A DNA stretch of 11,159 bases from Paracoccaceae bacterium (GTDB lineage Bacteria; Pseudomonadota; Alphaproteobacteria; Rhodobacterales; Rhodobacteraceae). Shown here one piece after another: positions 1-6,622 of the stretch. The stretch spans positions 1-11,159 of the forward strand of contig WTGT01000164.1 of assembly GCA_011523445.1 (NCBI GenBank). The letters run 5' to 3'. Below the pieces are notes generated by a model, which did no database searches, was not told the DNA's origin, and saw only the letters and a list, made by a program, of their open reading frames with translations. Position 1 is the stretch's first letter. Every line of letters begins with the position of its first letter. The position numbers were made by a program, and so were the translations under genes.

Positions 1-7
1 CTTAGCC

Positions 8-61
8 GCCCGTTCAAATGAAGGGCACATTATGAAAATCGCTCAAATGGAGGATTATGTC
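8..61 (+). promoter_or_regulatory. ROSE-like RNA thermometer in the Hsp20 leader (3' part)
   Basis: Two small hairpins lie directly before the Hsp20 start. The second (37-56) pairs AAUC(G)CUC with GAGGAUU across an AAAUG loop, so the GGAGG ribosome-binding site (49-53) is buried in a 7-bp stem with one unpaired G at position 41. The 5' arm contains UCGCU (39-43), which fits the U(U/C)GCU anti-Shine-Dalgarno motif of ROSE thermometers, where the single G opposite the SD is a known hallmark. The first hairpin (8-26) pairs GCCC(G)UUC with GAAGGGC across an AAAU loop and also has one bulged G. ROSE elements typically precede small heat-shock genes of alphaproteobacteria and release the SD on heating. 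The rest of the element and the promoter probably lie before base 1. The pairing is seen directly; temperature control is inferred. Confidence 0.72.
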
Positions 62-538
62 ATGCGTACATATGATTTGTCACCCCTATATCAAACAACC
101 GTAGGTTTCGACCGTTTCCAGGATATGCTGGATAAGGTCTTTGCCCAGGAAGCTGTTTCAACGGGGTACCCCCCTTACAACATCGAAAAGACTTCGGATG
201 AAAGCTATGTGATTTCCATAGCTGCAGCCGGGTTTTCAAGCAAGGAACTTGAAATCGAGGTCCGTGAAAACAAGCTCATCGTAACCGGCAAGAAAGTTGC
301 CGATGAAGCCAAGCGAGTTTTCCTGCACAAAGGAATTGGACAAAGAAGTTTCCAGAGGAAATTTCAATTGGCTGATCACGTCAAGGTCATTGCTGCCAAT
401 TTCACCGATGGGATGCTGAACATTTCGCTGGAGAGGGAAATTCCCGAGGCCTACAAGCCCAGAAAAATTTCCATCAGCAATGGACAGGCAAAAGAGTCCA
501 CCATCGAAAACGGTAAAGCCGTCGAAATAGAAGGCTAA
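62..538 (+). CDS. ibpA: Small heat-shock protein, Hsp20/IbpA type
   Basis: A 158-residue ATP-independent holdase chaperone that binds unfolding proteins in the cytoplasm and passes them to DnaK/ClpB. The N-terminus MRTYDLSPLY followed by VGFDRF is the IbpA-class signature. The alpha-crystallin domain covers about residues 37-130 and includes the RSFQRKF strand (95-101) and a DGMLNISL strand. The C-terminal tail has an I-x-I motif (ISI, 136-138), used for oligomer assembly. The start at 62 is chosen because it gives the family N-terminus and has GGAGG eight bases upstream; an in-frame ATG at 32 would add ten residues that do not fit the family and would run through the thermometer hairpin, although it too has an AAGGG six bases upstream. 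The gene is monocistronic and closed by a strong terminator. It has no evident link to the catabolic genes that follow. Confidence 0.93.
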   Translation: MRTYDLSPLYQTTVGFDRFQDMLDKVFAQEAVSTGYPPYNIEKTSDESYVISIAAAGFSSKELEIEVRENKLIVTGKKVADEAKRVFLHKGIGQRSFQRKFQLADHVKVIAANFTDGMLNISLEREIPEAYKPRKISISNGQAKESTIENGKAVEIEG

Positions 539-557
539 ACCTCAATAAATTACCGTC

Positions 558-592
558 TCGCCCCGGTAACCTAGTTATCGGGGCGATTTTTT
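558..592 (+). terminator. Rho-independent terminator after the Hsp20 gene
   Basis: TCGCCCCGGTAAC (558-570) pairs with GTTATCGGGGCGA (574-586), a 13-bp stem with one G-T wobble and a three-base CTA loop, followed by six T (587-592). It starts 19 bases after the Hsp20 stop codon. The T-tract is on the + strand only, so it acts on Hsp20 transcripts; readthrough from the dehydrogenase gene on the other strand would also fold the stem but has no U-tract there. Confidence 0.92.
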
Positions 593-594
593 GA

Positions 595-641
595 AAATTT
601 CAATTTCTATGAGAATTTATCTTTGGGCGAAATTGGAATTT
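595..641. repeat. AT-rich 13-bp inverted repeat at the dehydrogenase 3' end
   Basis: AAATTTCAATTTC (595-607) and GAAATTGGAATTT (629-641) are complementary over 13 bases with one wobble or mismatch and a 21-base loop. The right arm overlaps the TAA stop codon of the dehydrogenase gene on the - strand. On the - strand the stem is followed by a short TTTTC run, so it may serve as a weak terminator or 3'-end stabiliser for that gene. The stem is AT-rich, so the functional reading is uncertain. Confidence 0.35.
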
Positions 642-2115
642 AGACGCTGATACAAACGTATTTCATTTCCAGATAATCGTCTATACCGTGTCTTGATCCC
701 TCTCGACCAATACCGGACTGCTTCACGCCGCCAAACGGGGCAGACTCGGTTGAGAAAATGCCGGTATTAACACCAACAATTCCGTATTCCAGTGCTTCAG
801 CCACCTTCCATACTCGGGATACATCCTTGGTATAAAAATATGAAGCCAACCCATGGATGGAATCATTGGCCAACTCGATGACTTCTTCATCGGAACTGAA
901 TTTGAATAGCGGGGCGAGCGGACCAAATGTCTCATCGTAAGCAACCATCATGCCCTGATTGACATCAGTTATAACCGTAGGTTCAAACCAGTATCCACCC
1001 AATTCTGATGGATTCCCACCAGTCAATACCGTCGCACCTTTGCCAACGGCGTCCTTAATATGGGATTTAACCTTTTCAACCGCATCCTGATTGATCAACG
1101 GACCGGTATTTACACCATCTTCGAAACCATCTCCCAAAACAAGTGATTTGGTTGCTTCAGCAAGCTTTTTCGAGAATTCATCATAAACACCTTCCTGGAC
1201 ATAAATCCTGTTGGCACAAACACAGGTTTGACCATTGTTACGATATTTACAAATCATCGCACCCTGTACAGCTTCGTCGATGTCAGCATCATCGAACACT
1301 ATGAATGGAGCATTGCCGCCAAGTTCCATTGAGACCTTCTTAATTTGGTCACCCGCCTGTCGCATAAGAATACGTCCGACTTCGGTGGACCCGGTAAAGG
1401 TAATTTTCTTGATTATCGGATTTGAACAGAATTCTTCACCAACGGCACGGGACTTTGTTGAAGGTACAACCGAGAACAAGCCCTTGGGTACCCCGGCCCT
1501 TTCAGCAAGAACTGCCATTGAGAGTGCAGAAAGCGGTGTTTCACTGGCAGGTCGACAGACTATTGAACAACCCACTGCCAAGGCTGGAGCAACCTTTCTG
1601 GCAATCATGGCATTTGGAAAATTCCATGGAGTGATCGATGCAACAACACCAACTGGTTGCTTTAAAACTACCAGTTTTTTGTCTGTTTGATGGCCAGGTA
1701 TTGTTTCACCATAAACCCGTTTGGCTTCTTCGGCAAACCACTGGATAAATGAAGACCCATAGACAATTTCACCTTTTGCTTCAGCAAAGGGCTTCCCCAT
1801 TTCTGCAGTCAGAATGGAAGCAAGATCATCTGCATTTTCCATTGCCAAAGCATACCATTTCAAAAGAATTTCGGATCGCTCCTTGGCTGTTCTGGCTGCC
1901 CATTCTTTTTGAGCCACTTCAGCAGATTCTATGGCCCTTTTGACCTCGGCTACTCCAAGATCAGGGATGGAGACGATAACATCCCCTCGGGCAGGATTGG
2001 TAATTTCAAAGGTCGCACCATCATCGGCATCAACCCATTCGCCATTGATATATGCCTTGGTGGCAAGCAGGGTTGGATCGTTCAGGATTGAAACCAGATT
2101 TGTATGATCAAGCAT
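640..2115 (-). CDS. gabD: NAD(P)-dependent succinate-semialdehyde dehydrogenase (GabD-like)
   Basis: A 491-residue cytoplasmic aldehyde dehydrogenase, typical length for the family. It should oxidise succinate semialdehyde, or a close omega-oxo acid such as glutarate semialdehyde, to the dicarboxylate. Catalytic residues are visible: Asn165 (TPWNF), Glu264 (MELGG), nucleophile Cys298 in NNGQTCVCANR, and Glu395 in ETFGP. Arg173 and Arg292 sit where the carboxylate-binding arginines of human SSADH lie, and the C-terminus GIDDYLEMKYVC matches SSADH, which supports a semialdehyde-acid substrate. Cys300 is the second cysteine of the SSADH redox pair. Arg188 replaces the lysine usual in the cofactor-binding KPA/KPS motif. 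The SD AAGGA lies seven bases before the ATG. The gene is divergent from the IclR regulator, with a -35/-10 pair at 2159-2164/2135-2140. Exact substrate and cofactor choice are open. Confidence 0.9.
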   Translation of the reverse strand: MLDHTNLVSILNDPTLLATKAYINGEWVDADDGATFEITNPARGDVIVSIPDLGVAEVKRAIESAEVAQKEWAARTAKERSEILLKWYALAMENADDLASILTAEMGKPFAEAKGEIVYGSSFIQWFAEEAKRVYGETIPGHQTDKKLVVLKQPVGVVASITPWNFPNAMIARKVAPALAVGCSIVCRPASETPLSALSMAVLAERAGVPKGLFSVVPSTKSRAVGEEFCSNPIIKKITFTGSTEVGRILMRQAGDQIKKVSMELGGNAPFIVFDDADIDEAVQGAMICKYRNNGQTCVCANRIYVQEGVYDEFSKKLAEATKSLVLGDGFEDGVNTGPLINQDAVEKVKSHIKDAVGKGATVLTGGNPSELGGYWFEPTVITDVNQGMMVAYDETFGPLAPLFKFSSDEEVIELANDSIHGLASYFYTKDVSRVWKVAEALEYGIVGVNTGIFSTESAPFGGVKQSGIGREGSRHGIDDYLEMKYVCISV

Positions 2116-2127
2116 TTTATCATCCTT

Positions 2128-2155
2128 AAAATTGATTATTCACACTTTCAATTTT
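2128..2155. promoter_or_regulatory. Inverted-repeat operator candidate in the gabD-iclR intergenic region
   Basis: AAAATTGA (2128-2135) and TCAATTTT (2148-2155) form a perfect 8-bp inverted repeat with a 12-base spacer. It straddles the predicted -10 box of the dehydrogenase promoter, so a bound protein would block that promoter. The adjacent IclR-family gene is the obvious candidate regulator. The same TTGA-N12-TCAA core occurs at the transporter promoter (10067-10086). The spacer is longer than in many described IclR operators, so binding is inference. Confidence 0.45.
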
Positions 2156-2164
2156 TGTTCTCAA
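2135..2164 (-). promoter_or_regulatory. Predicted sigma70 promoter of the dehydrogenase gene
   Basis: Read on the - strand, TTGAGA (2164-2159) is followed after 18 bases by AATAAT (2140-2135). Transcription would start near 2128, giving a short leader that contains the AAGGA ribosome-binding site (2127-2123). Matches to consensus are moderate; the position fits well. Confidence 0.4.
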
Positions 2165-2208
2165 ACTCCAAAATACAAGTGCCAAGGGTAAAAAGATAGG
2201 GGTTCTGC

Positions 2209-2237
2209 TTGACCATGTGTAAGTAGTTTGCTATTCC
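2209..2237 (+). promoter_or_regulatory. Possible promoter of the IclR gene (leaderless transcript)
   Basis: TTGACC (2209-2214) and TATTCC (2232-2237) are 17 bases apart. The start of transcription would fall at about 2244, the same base as the ATG. No Shine-Dalgarno sequence precedes that ATG. The -10 match is weak, so this is tentative. Confidence 0.28.
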
Positions 2238-2243
2238 ACTAGA

Positions 2244-3035
2244 ATGGATGAAAATATCGTTTCTAAAACATTAACGGAGTTCCCTGTTCGTCAACGACAA
2301 ACAGGCCTTGATCGAACCTTACAAGTACTTGATGCGTTGACCGAACATGAAAAACCGATGTCGGCCTACAGAATAGCAAGAGCAATTGGGGCTCCTTCCT
2401 CTACAATCTACAGGACTGTAGAAGAGATGCTTAAACATGGGCTTCTTTCTCGATCTTCCAAAAGAGATCTTTGGCTTGGACCAAGGCTGATGCGATACGG
2501 TCTGCTCTATCGAATTAAACTCGACTTTTTTTCCGAAGCACGAAAAGAAATGGAACACCTATGGCAGAAAACAGGTGAAACCATTCAAATTTGTGGCCGT
2601 GACGAAGGTATGATGGTCGTCCTTGCCATGATCGAAGGTAAAGGCCACTTTCGCGTCACTTCAAACGTTGGAACCCGAGTTCCACTCAACTGGACGGCAT
2701 CAGGCAAACTCCTCCTCGGGCACCTTCCAGAACAGCAGGCCCGAGAGCTTTTTTTATCCTATGCTCAACCATCCCCTACCGGACGAGCTGAAACTGATCC
2801 AGATCTTCTAGCGAAGCAAGCAAAGGCTGATTTTGCAACTGGACTATCGATTCAGAAATCGGACTCTGAGTACTCTGTTGCGTGTATCGCGGCCCCAATT
2901 CGAGATAGAGACAATACCTGTCGTGCGACAATCTCCATTGTGCTTTCTGAACAACAGCTTGACAAAAAGGAAACAAATTTGACCGCAGCCGTGCGCGAAT
3001 CTGCAGCAGCTATTGAAGCACGCATTAGATACTGA
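2244..3035 (+). CDS. IclR-family transcriptional regulator
   Basis: A 263-residue DNA-binding regulator of usual IclR length. An N-terminal winged helix-turn-helix spans about residues 20-82, with the recognition helix near APSSTIYRTVEEML (50-63). The C-terminal IclR effector-binding domain covers about 95-262 and shows the family signatures GTRVPLNWTASGKLLLGH (143-160) and SEYSVACIAAPIRD (208-221). Most relatives bind small organic acids or related catabolic intermediates and repress or activate a neighbouring pathway. The ATG at 2244 is the only usable start: a stop codon lies in frame at 2220-2222 and no other start codon falls between. There is no SD, suggesting weak or leaderless translation. 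It is divergent from the semialdehyde dehydrogenase, and its 3' end is only 14 bases from that of the convergent RidA-like gene. Control of the dehydrogenase and transporter operons is likely but inferred; the ligand is unknown. Confidence 0.92.
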   Translation: MDENIVSKTLTEFPVRQRQTGLDRTLQVLDALTEHEKPMSAYRIARAIGAPSSTIYRTVEEMLKHGLLSRSSKRDLWLGPRLMRYGLLYRIKLDFFSEARKEMEHLWQKTGETIQICGRDEGMMVVLAMIEGKGHFRVTSNVGTRVPLNWTASGKLLLGHLPEQQARELFLSYAQPSPTGRAETDPDLLAKQAKADFATGLSIQKSDSEYSVACIAAPIRDRDNTCRATISIVLSEQQLDKKETNLTAAVRESAAAIEARIRY

Positions 3036-3049
3036 TTTAATCCTGTGTG

Positions 3050-3532
3050 TCACTGCTCCTGCCTGAGAGCAAAAACTCCATCGATTTCAACCGTTATGTT
3101 ATTGGGCAACGAACTGACCCCGAATGATGTTCGGGCATGAATACCCCTTTCACCAAATACCTCCCTCATGAGTTCAGAAGCCCCATCAATCACAAATGAA
3201 TGTCGTTCAAAATCTGGTGATGCATTCACAAGCCCTTGTAGTTTAATCACCCGTTCAACCTGTCCAAGATCACCAATCACCAAGCGTAATGCTGAAAGAA
3301 TATTAAGCCCGACAAGCCGTGCATGCATGTGTGCTGTCTCGGCAGTTATATTCACACCAACCTTACCGCGTTCAAGATAACCATCAGGATGGATTGGCCC
3401 TTGTCCTGAAACCCATGCCAAGCCACCATGTAAAATTACGTTGCGAAAACAACCAATTGGTTCGGGTGGTACTTTTGGAAGGTATTTGTCAATATTTAAA
3501 TGATCAACTTTAAATGTACTGTTTATGCTCAT
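3050..3532 (-). CDS. RidA/YjgF/YER057c/UK114-family protein
   Basis: A 160-residue protein of the Rid superfamily, in the subgroup with the LPKVPPEPIG...GKVGV...ITAE layout (YjgF-like group 1, cd02199), which is longer than classical RidA of about 130 residues. RidA hydrolyses reactive enamine/imine intermediates released by PLP enzymes, giving ketoacids and ammonia. Arg134 (in HARTSFGVSSLPN) and Glu149 (TVEID) align by spacing with RidA Arg105 and Glu120, so the active-site arginine is retained and deaminase activity is plausible. The motif VSGQGPIHPDG (41-51) is also typical. It is the last gene of the transporter operon: its ATG overlaps the ATPase F stop codon as ATGA, with GGAG five bases upstream, so translation is probably coupled. 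Co-expression with an importer and amidohydrolase, and a PLP enzyme divergent from the same region, suggests it clears an imine formed in this pathway. The substrate is unknown. Confidence 0.88.
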   Translation of the reverse strand: MSINSTFKVDHLNIDKYLPKVPPEPIGCFRNVILHGGLAWVSGQGPIHPDGYLERGKVGVNITAETAHMHARLVGLNILSALRLVIGDLGQVERVIKLQGLVNASPDFERHSFVIDGASELMREVFGERGIHARTSFGVSSLPNNITVEIDGVFALRQEQ

Positions 3533-4485
3533 GAAATCTCCGATAATCTTAAACAGGCAGACTTGTGCTTTTTGTCAAGTTTCACAAGAGTTGGAATGGT
3601 TTCTGCACAAGAATCGAGCGCATACTTGCATCGTGTGCGAAAAACACAGCCAGTGGGCGGATTCAGTGGTGATGGAATATCCCCTTGAAGAAGTTCCCGT
3701 TCACTATTTAACCCGGGTTTTGGCTCAGGAATTGCTGAGAGCAGGGAACGAGTATAAGGATGAGAAGGTGAAGAGTAAACATCCTGTGAGGGGCCTATTT
3801 CAACAATCCGTCCGAGATACATGACTGCAACCAAATCACATAGATATTCAACAACAGAAAGGTCATGAGCTATAAATAGCATTGTCAATCCTCGTTGATC
3901 ACGAATGTCAAGAAGCAAGTTTAAAATCTGAGCCTGAATAGACACATCAAGAGCAGAAACACTTTCATCCGCAACAATGAATTCTGGGTCAAGCGCGAGT
4001 GCTCTGGCAATGCCAATGCGCTGTCTTTGACCGCCGGAAAATTCGTGAGGGAATCTACGCATGTCCTCAGGTTGGAGCCCTACTTCCTCAAGAAGTGCTG
4101 CAACTTTTTCTGTTCTTTCCTTTCGGGAACCAACCCCATGGGCTACCAAGCCCTCAGATATTATTTCTTTAACACGCAAACGCGGATTAAGGGAGGCGAT
4201 CGGATCCTGAAAGATAATCTGCATTCGTCGGCGTAAAGCCCGTAAACTAGATGGATCAAGGGAGTTCATGTCATTGCCATCAAAAACTATATCCCCTGAA
4301 GTTGGTTCAATAAGCCTCAGTAGCGTCCGTCCAAGGGTCGTTTTTCCTGAACCTGATTCGCCAACCAAACCGACAATGTCCCCTTTAGGAATATCAAGAT
4401 ACACATCTTGAACAGCGAATACAGGTCCCTTTTCACTCTGAAATACTTTTGAAAGCCCACGAATAGAAACAAGCGATTCAGTCAT
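3529..4485 (-). CDS. Peptide-type ABC transporter ATP-binding protein (OppF/DppF-like)
   Basis: One of the two ATPase subunits that power the peptide/nickel-class (PepT) importer at the inner face of the cytoplasmic membrane; 318 residues. Walker A is GESGSGKT (42-49), the Q-loop Gln93 (IFQDP), the ABC signature FSGGQRQR (149-156), Walker B ends at Glu174 (FIVADE), and the switch His207 is in IAHDL. The C-terminal oligopeptide-transporter extension carries SHPYTRSLL (241-249) and four cysteines (280, 286, 293, 311) in the pattern that binds a [4Fe-4S] cluster in some Dpp ATPases. The start MTESLVSIRG at 4485 is preferred: it matches the family N-terminus, has AGGTG seven bases upstream, and overlaps the ATPase D stop region by 8 nt. 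An open frame continues upstream to 4623 but would only add unrelated residues inside the other ATPase gene. Confidence 0.93.
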   Translation of the reverse strand: MTESLVSIRGLSKVFQSEKGPVFAVQDVYLDIPKGDIVGLVGESGSGKTTLGRTLLRLIEPTSGDIVFDGNDMNSLDPSSLRALRRRMQIIFQDPIASLNPRLRVKEIISEGLVAHGVGSRKERTEKVAALLEEVGLQPEDMRRFPHEFSGGQRQRIGIARALALDPEFIVADESVSALDVSIQAQILNLLLDIRDQRGLTMLFIAHDLSVVEYLCDLVAVMYLGRIVEIGPSQDVYSSPSHPYTRSLLSAIPEPKPGLNSERELLQGDIPSPLNPPTGCVFRTRCKYALDSCAETIPTLVKLDKKHKSACLRLSEIS

Positions 4486-5485
4486 TTGAGAACACCTGTT
4501 CTTCAAGGATACATCGTGAATAGTTCCCTGATTTATATTTTCGAAGAGGTATTTGATTTTCTGTGCAGACATGAGTAGCGAAACGACACCTTGGTGCAAA
4601 ACTGCACCCCACAGGCAAAGCATTTAATGAAGGAACGCTTCCAGGAATAGGAATTAGCCGACCAGCCTGTGTCTTGCCATATCGAGGAATCGATGTAAGC
4701 AAACCTCGGGTGTAGGGATGACAAGGCATTGAAAATAACTGTTCTGTAGTTGCCCGCTCAACGACCTGTCCGGCATACATTACAGCCACATCATCGGCCA
4801 TTTCAGCAACAACACCAAGATCGTGAGTTATAAACAATATGGACATTCCAAATTCAGTCTGAAGCCGTCTCATAAGATCAAGAATTTGAGCCTGAATTGT
4901 AACATCCAATGCTGTTGTTGGTTCATCGGCAATAAGTAAAGTAGGATTGCATATCAAAGCCTGAGCGATCATCGCACGTTGACGCATACCGCCGGATAAT
5001 TCATGAGGCCAAGAATAATATCGTTGTTTGGCGGCTGGAATTTCGACAAGTTCTAGCATTTCAATTACACGCTTTTTGCGAGTTATTGAATCAATATTCT
5101 CATGAAGCAGTAACATTTCACCAATCTGATCACCAATGGAGTAAAGCGGATTAAGTGACGACATTGGCTCCTGGAATATCATTGCTATTTGGGAACCACG
5201 CAATTGCCGAACTTCTTCTGAATTAAGCCTGTTTATATCAACCGGTGCCTGATATTTGTCAGGCCAAAATCTCATTTTTTTGGCTGTGGTTACAGCATTG
5301 GTGGGGAGAAGGTCCATTAATGCAAGGGAAGTTACAGATTTGCCTGAACCACTCTCACCAACCAAGGCAAGTGTTTTGCCTCTTCGAACGCTAAAACTTA
5401 CATCTCGTAAGGCGGTAACGGAAGATTGTCGGTCCTTGAATAAAACCTCCAAGCCTTCGACCTGTAATATTGTTACTTTTGTCAT
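4478..5485 (-). CDS. Peptide-type ABC transporter ATP-binding protein (OppD/DppD-like)
   Basis: The partner ATPase of the importer, 335 residues. Walker A is GESGSGKS (43-50), the Q-loop Gln105 (IFQEP), the ABC signature LSGGMRQR (163-170), Walker B ends in LLIADE with Glu188, and His221 is in ITHDL. The MRQR signature and the long insert after Walker A are typical of the D subunit rather than F. The C-terminal extension has CHPYTRGLL (255-263) and four cysteines (294, 300, 307, 325), again the layout associated with an Fe-S cluster in Dpp-type ATPases. The start ATG shares one base with the stop codon of the amidohydrolase gene (TAATG) and has only a weak SD, so translation is probably coupled to that enzyme. 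Both ATPases have all catalytic motifs and should be active. Direct specificity cannot be inferred from ATPases. Confidence 0.94.
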   Translation of the reverse strand: MTKVTILQVEGLEVLFKDRQSSVTALRDVSFSVRRGKTLALVGESGSGKSVTSLALMDLLPTNAVTTAKKMRFWPDKYQAPVDINRLNSEEVRQLRGSQIAMIFQEPMSSLNPLYSIGDQIGEMLLLHENIDSITRKKRVIEMLELVEIPAAKQRYYSWPHELSGGMRQRAMIAQALICNPTLLIADEPTTALDVTIQAQILDLMRRLQTEFGMSILFITHDLGVVAEMADDVAVMYAGQVVERATTEQLFSMPCHPYTRGLLTSIPRYGKTQAGRLIPIPGSVPSLNALPVGCSFAPRCRFATHVCTENQIPLRKYKSGNYSRCILEEQVFSND

Positions 5486-6621
5486 TAGGTGATATGTCCA
5501 GCTAGTGAAGGCAGAGGAAATTTTACCGGCCGATGAGAATCACCTATGATCGTAGCTATGGGAACAAAATTGTTTGACAGTTTTAATATTTTCCCCATGG
5601 AATCACTGACTTCCAAATTGCTATCAATTATCTTGAACAGTGTAAAATCGGCACGGTTGCCAAGTTGCGCTCCTTCGCGGGCCGGTAATTCAAGAACCGA
5701 CCTGGGATGTTCTGTCACAGCAGTAATACAAGCTTCCAAATCCATACCTAGTGCATACAGTTTTGAAATTGTCAATGCCAAGTCATGTACAGGACCATGT
5801 ATGTTTCTACAATGGAGATCGGTAGAAATACTAAAAGGCAGAAAATCACGATTCAAGGCATCTCTTGCGACCTCAAAATCAAATGATGCCTGGCCATGCC
5901 CAACATCCATTCTTACCCCTCGCTCGGCTGCTTTATTGGCCATTCGCCAGATTGTGTTTGTATCTGTAATTGAACCTGCAGATTTGCCATTGAAACAGTG
6001 AGTGACGATATCTCCTTGTGTCAGTAACGGAAGTATTTCATCCAGTAAAGGAGGAGGTTCACCCACATGGACCATAAGTGGCAAGTTGCTTATTTCAGCG
6101 ACTCGTTTGGCAATTCGAACGGGACCAATACCCCAGTTTCCAACAATAACACCACTTGCTCGAACCTTTATTCCACAGATGATATCACGGTTTGCTTCAA
6201 TCACTTTGAGGGTACGGTCAATGTCAATTGACCGCAGGTCAATCAATTCCGGAAGCCTGTTACATGCAACAAGGCCGATTGATCCAATGTTGATGAAAGC
6301 ACGTATTGTTTCTTCCGCCGAATCAATGACATACTCGCGCAAGCCATGGAAATTGGCTTCACCAGCCGAACCAGCATCTGCAAGCGCTGTAACACCGTAG
6401 TTTCGACCAGCATCAACTGCCCGGACAGATATATCTGTACCTCCATACCAGATGTGAACATGAAGGTCACACCAACCAGGAGACAAATATGATCCTTCAG
6501 CGTTTATTGTCGTAGCTCCTTTTATGGGAAAGTCAACAACCTTGCCTTCATCATTGATATGAATCTCTATAGGAGGGCTATCCAATCCAATCGGAACAAA
6601 ATTTGTCAGTCTAAGAGCCAT
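5485..6621 (-). CDS. Metal-dependent amidohydrolase, COG3964/EF_0837-like
   Basis: A 378-residue amidohydrolase-superfamily TIM-barrel enzyme, often mislabelled dihydroorotase. Ligands of a binuclear metal centre are visible: His54 and His56 in GWCDLHVH, a probable carboxylated Lys152 in GIKVRAS, His185 (MVHVGE), His208 (THCFNG) and the catalytic Asp268 (STDLH). The remainder follows the COG3964 group (Atu3266, EF_0837 type): SPGWCDLHVH with DVGHGQASFDF (239-249). As I recall, characterised members hydrolyse acetyl-(R)-mandelate in vitro and their natural substrate is unclear. The start at 6621 (MALRLTNFVPIG) matches the family N-terminus and lies one base after the permease C stop, with AAGG ten bases upstream; the open frame continues to 6678 but overlaps the permease. 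The gene sits inside the transporter operon between permease C and ATPase D, so its substrate is very likely what the importer delivers, or a product of it. There is no signal peptide, so it acts in the cytoplasm. Confidence 0.88.
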   Translation of the reverse strand: MALRLTNFVPIGLDSPPIEIHINDEGKVVDFPIKGATTINAEGSYLSPGWCDLHVHIWYGGTDISVRAVDAGRNYGVTALADAGSAGEANFHGLREYVIDSAEETIRAFINIGSIGLVACNRLPELIDLRSIDIDRTLKVIEANRDIICGIKVRASGVIVGNWGIGPVRIAKRVAEISNLPLMVHVGEPPPLLDEILPLLTQGDIVTHCFNGKSAGSITDTNTIWRMANKAAERGVRMDVGHGQASFDFEVARDALNRDFLPFSISTDLHCRNIHGPVHDLALTISKLYALGMDLEACITAVTEHPRSVLELPAREGAQLGNRADFTLFKIIDSNLEVSDSMGKILKLSNNFVPIATIIGDSHRPVKFPLPSLAGHIT

Positions 6622-6622
6622 C

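Noticed and set aside
32..61. N-terminal extension of Hsp20 from the ATG at 32
   Set aside because: It adds ten residues not found in the family, runs through the thermometer hairpin, and the ATG at 62 has both the better SD and the conserved MRTYDLSPLY start. The AAGGG before 32 leaves slight doubt.
1235..1690. Open + strand frame of 151 codons opposite the dehydrogenase
   Set aside because: Antisense shadow of a clearly conserved enzyme; no SD or recognisable domain.
2171..2195. Sigma54-type promoter (TTGGCACTTG on the - strand)
   Set aside because: GG is present, but the required GC ten bases downstream is missing.
3053..3076. Terminator between the convergent IclR and RidA-like genes
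   Set aside because: TGCTC...GAGCA gives only a 5-bp stem with an eight-base loop inside the RidA coding region, and the following run is A on the + strand; not enough for a call.
4486..4623. Longer ATPase F starting inside the ATPase D gene
   Set aside because: The extra 46 residues are an alternate-frame reading of the ATPase D C-terminus and have no family match; 4485 has a good SD.
5546..6400. Two open + strand frames opposite the amidohydrolase
   Set aside because: Antisense shadows of a conserved enzyme with low-complexity translations and no domain features.
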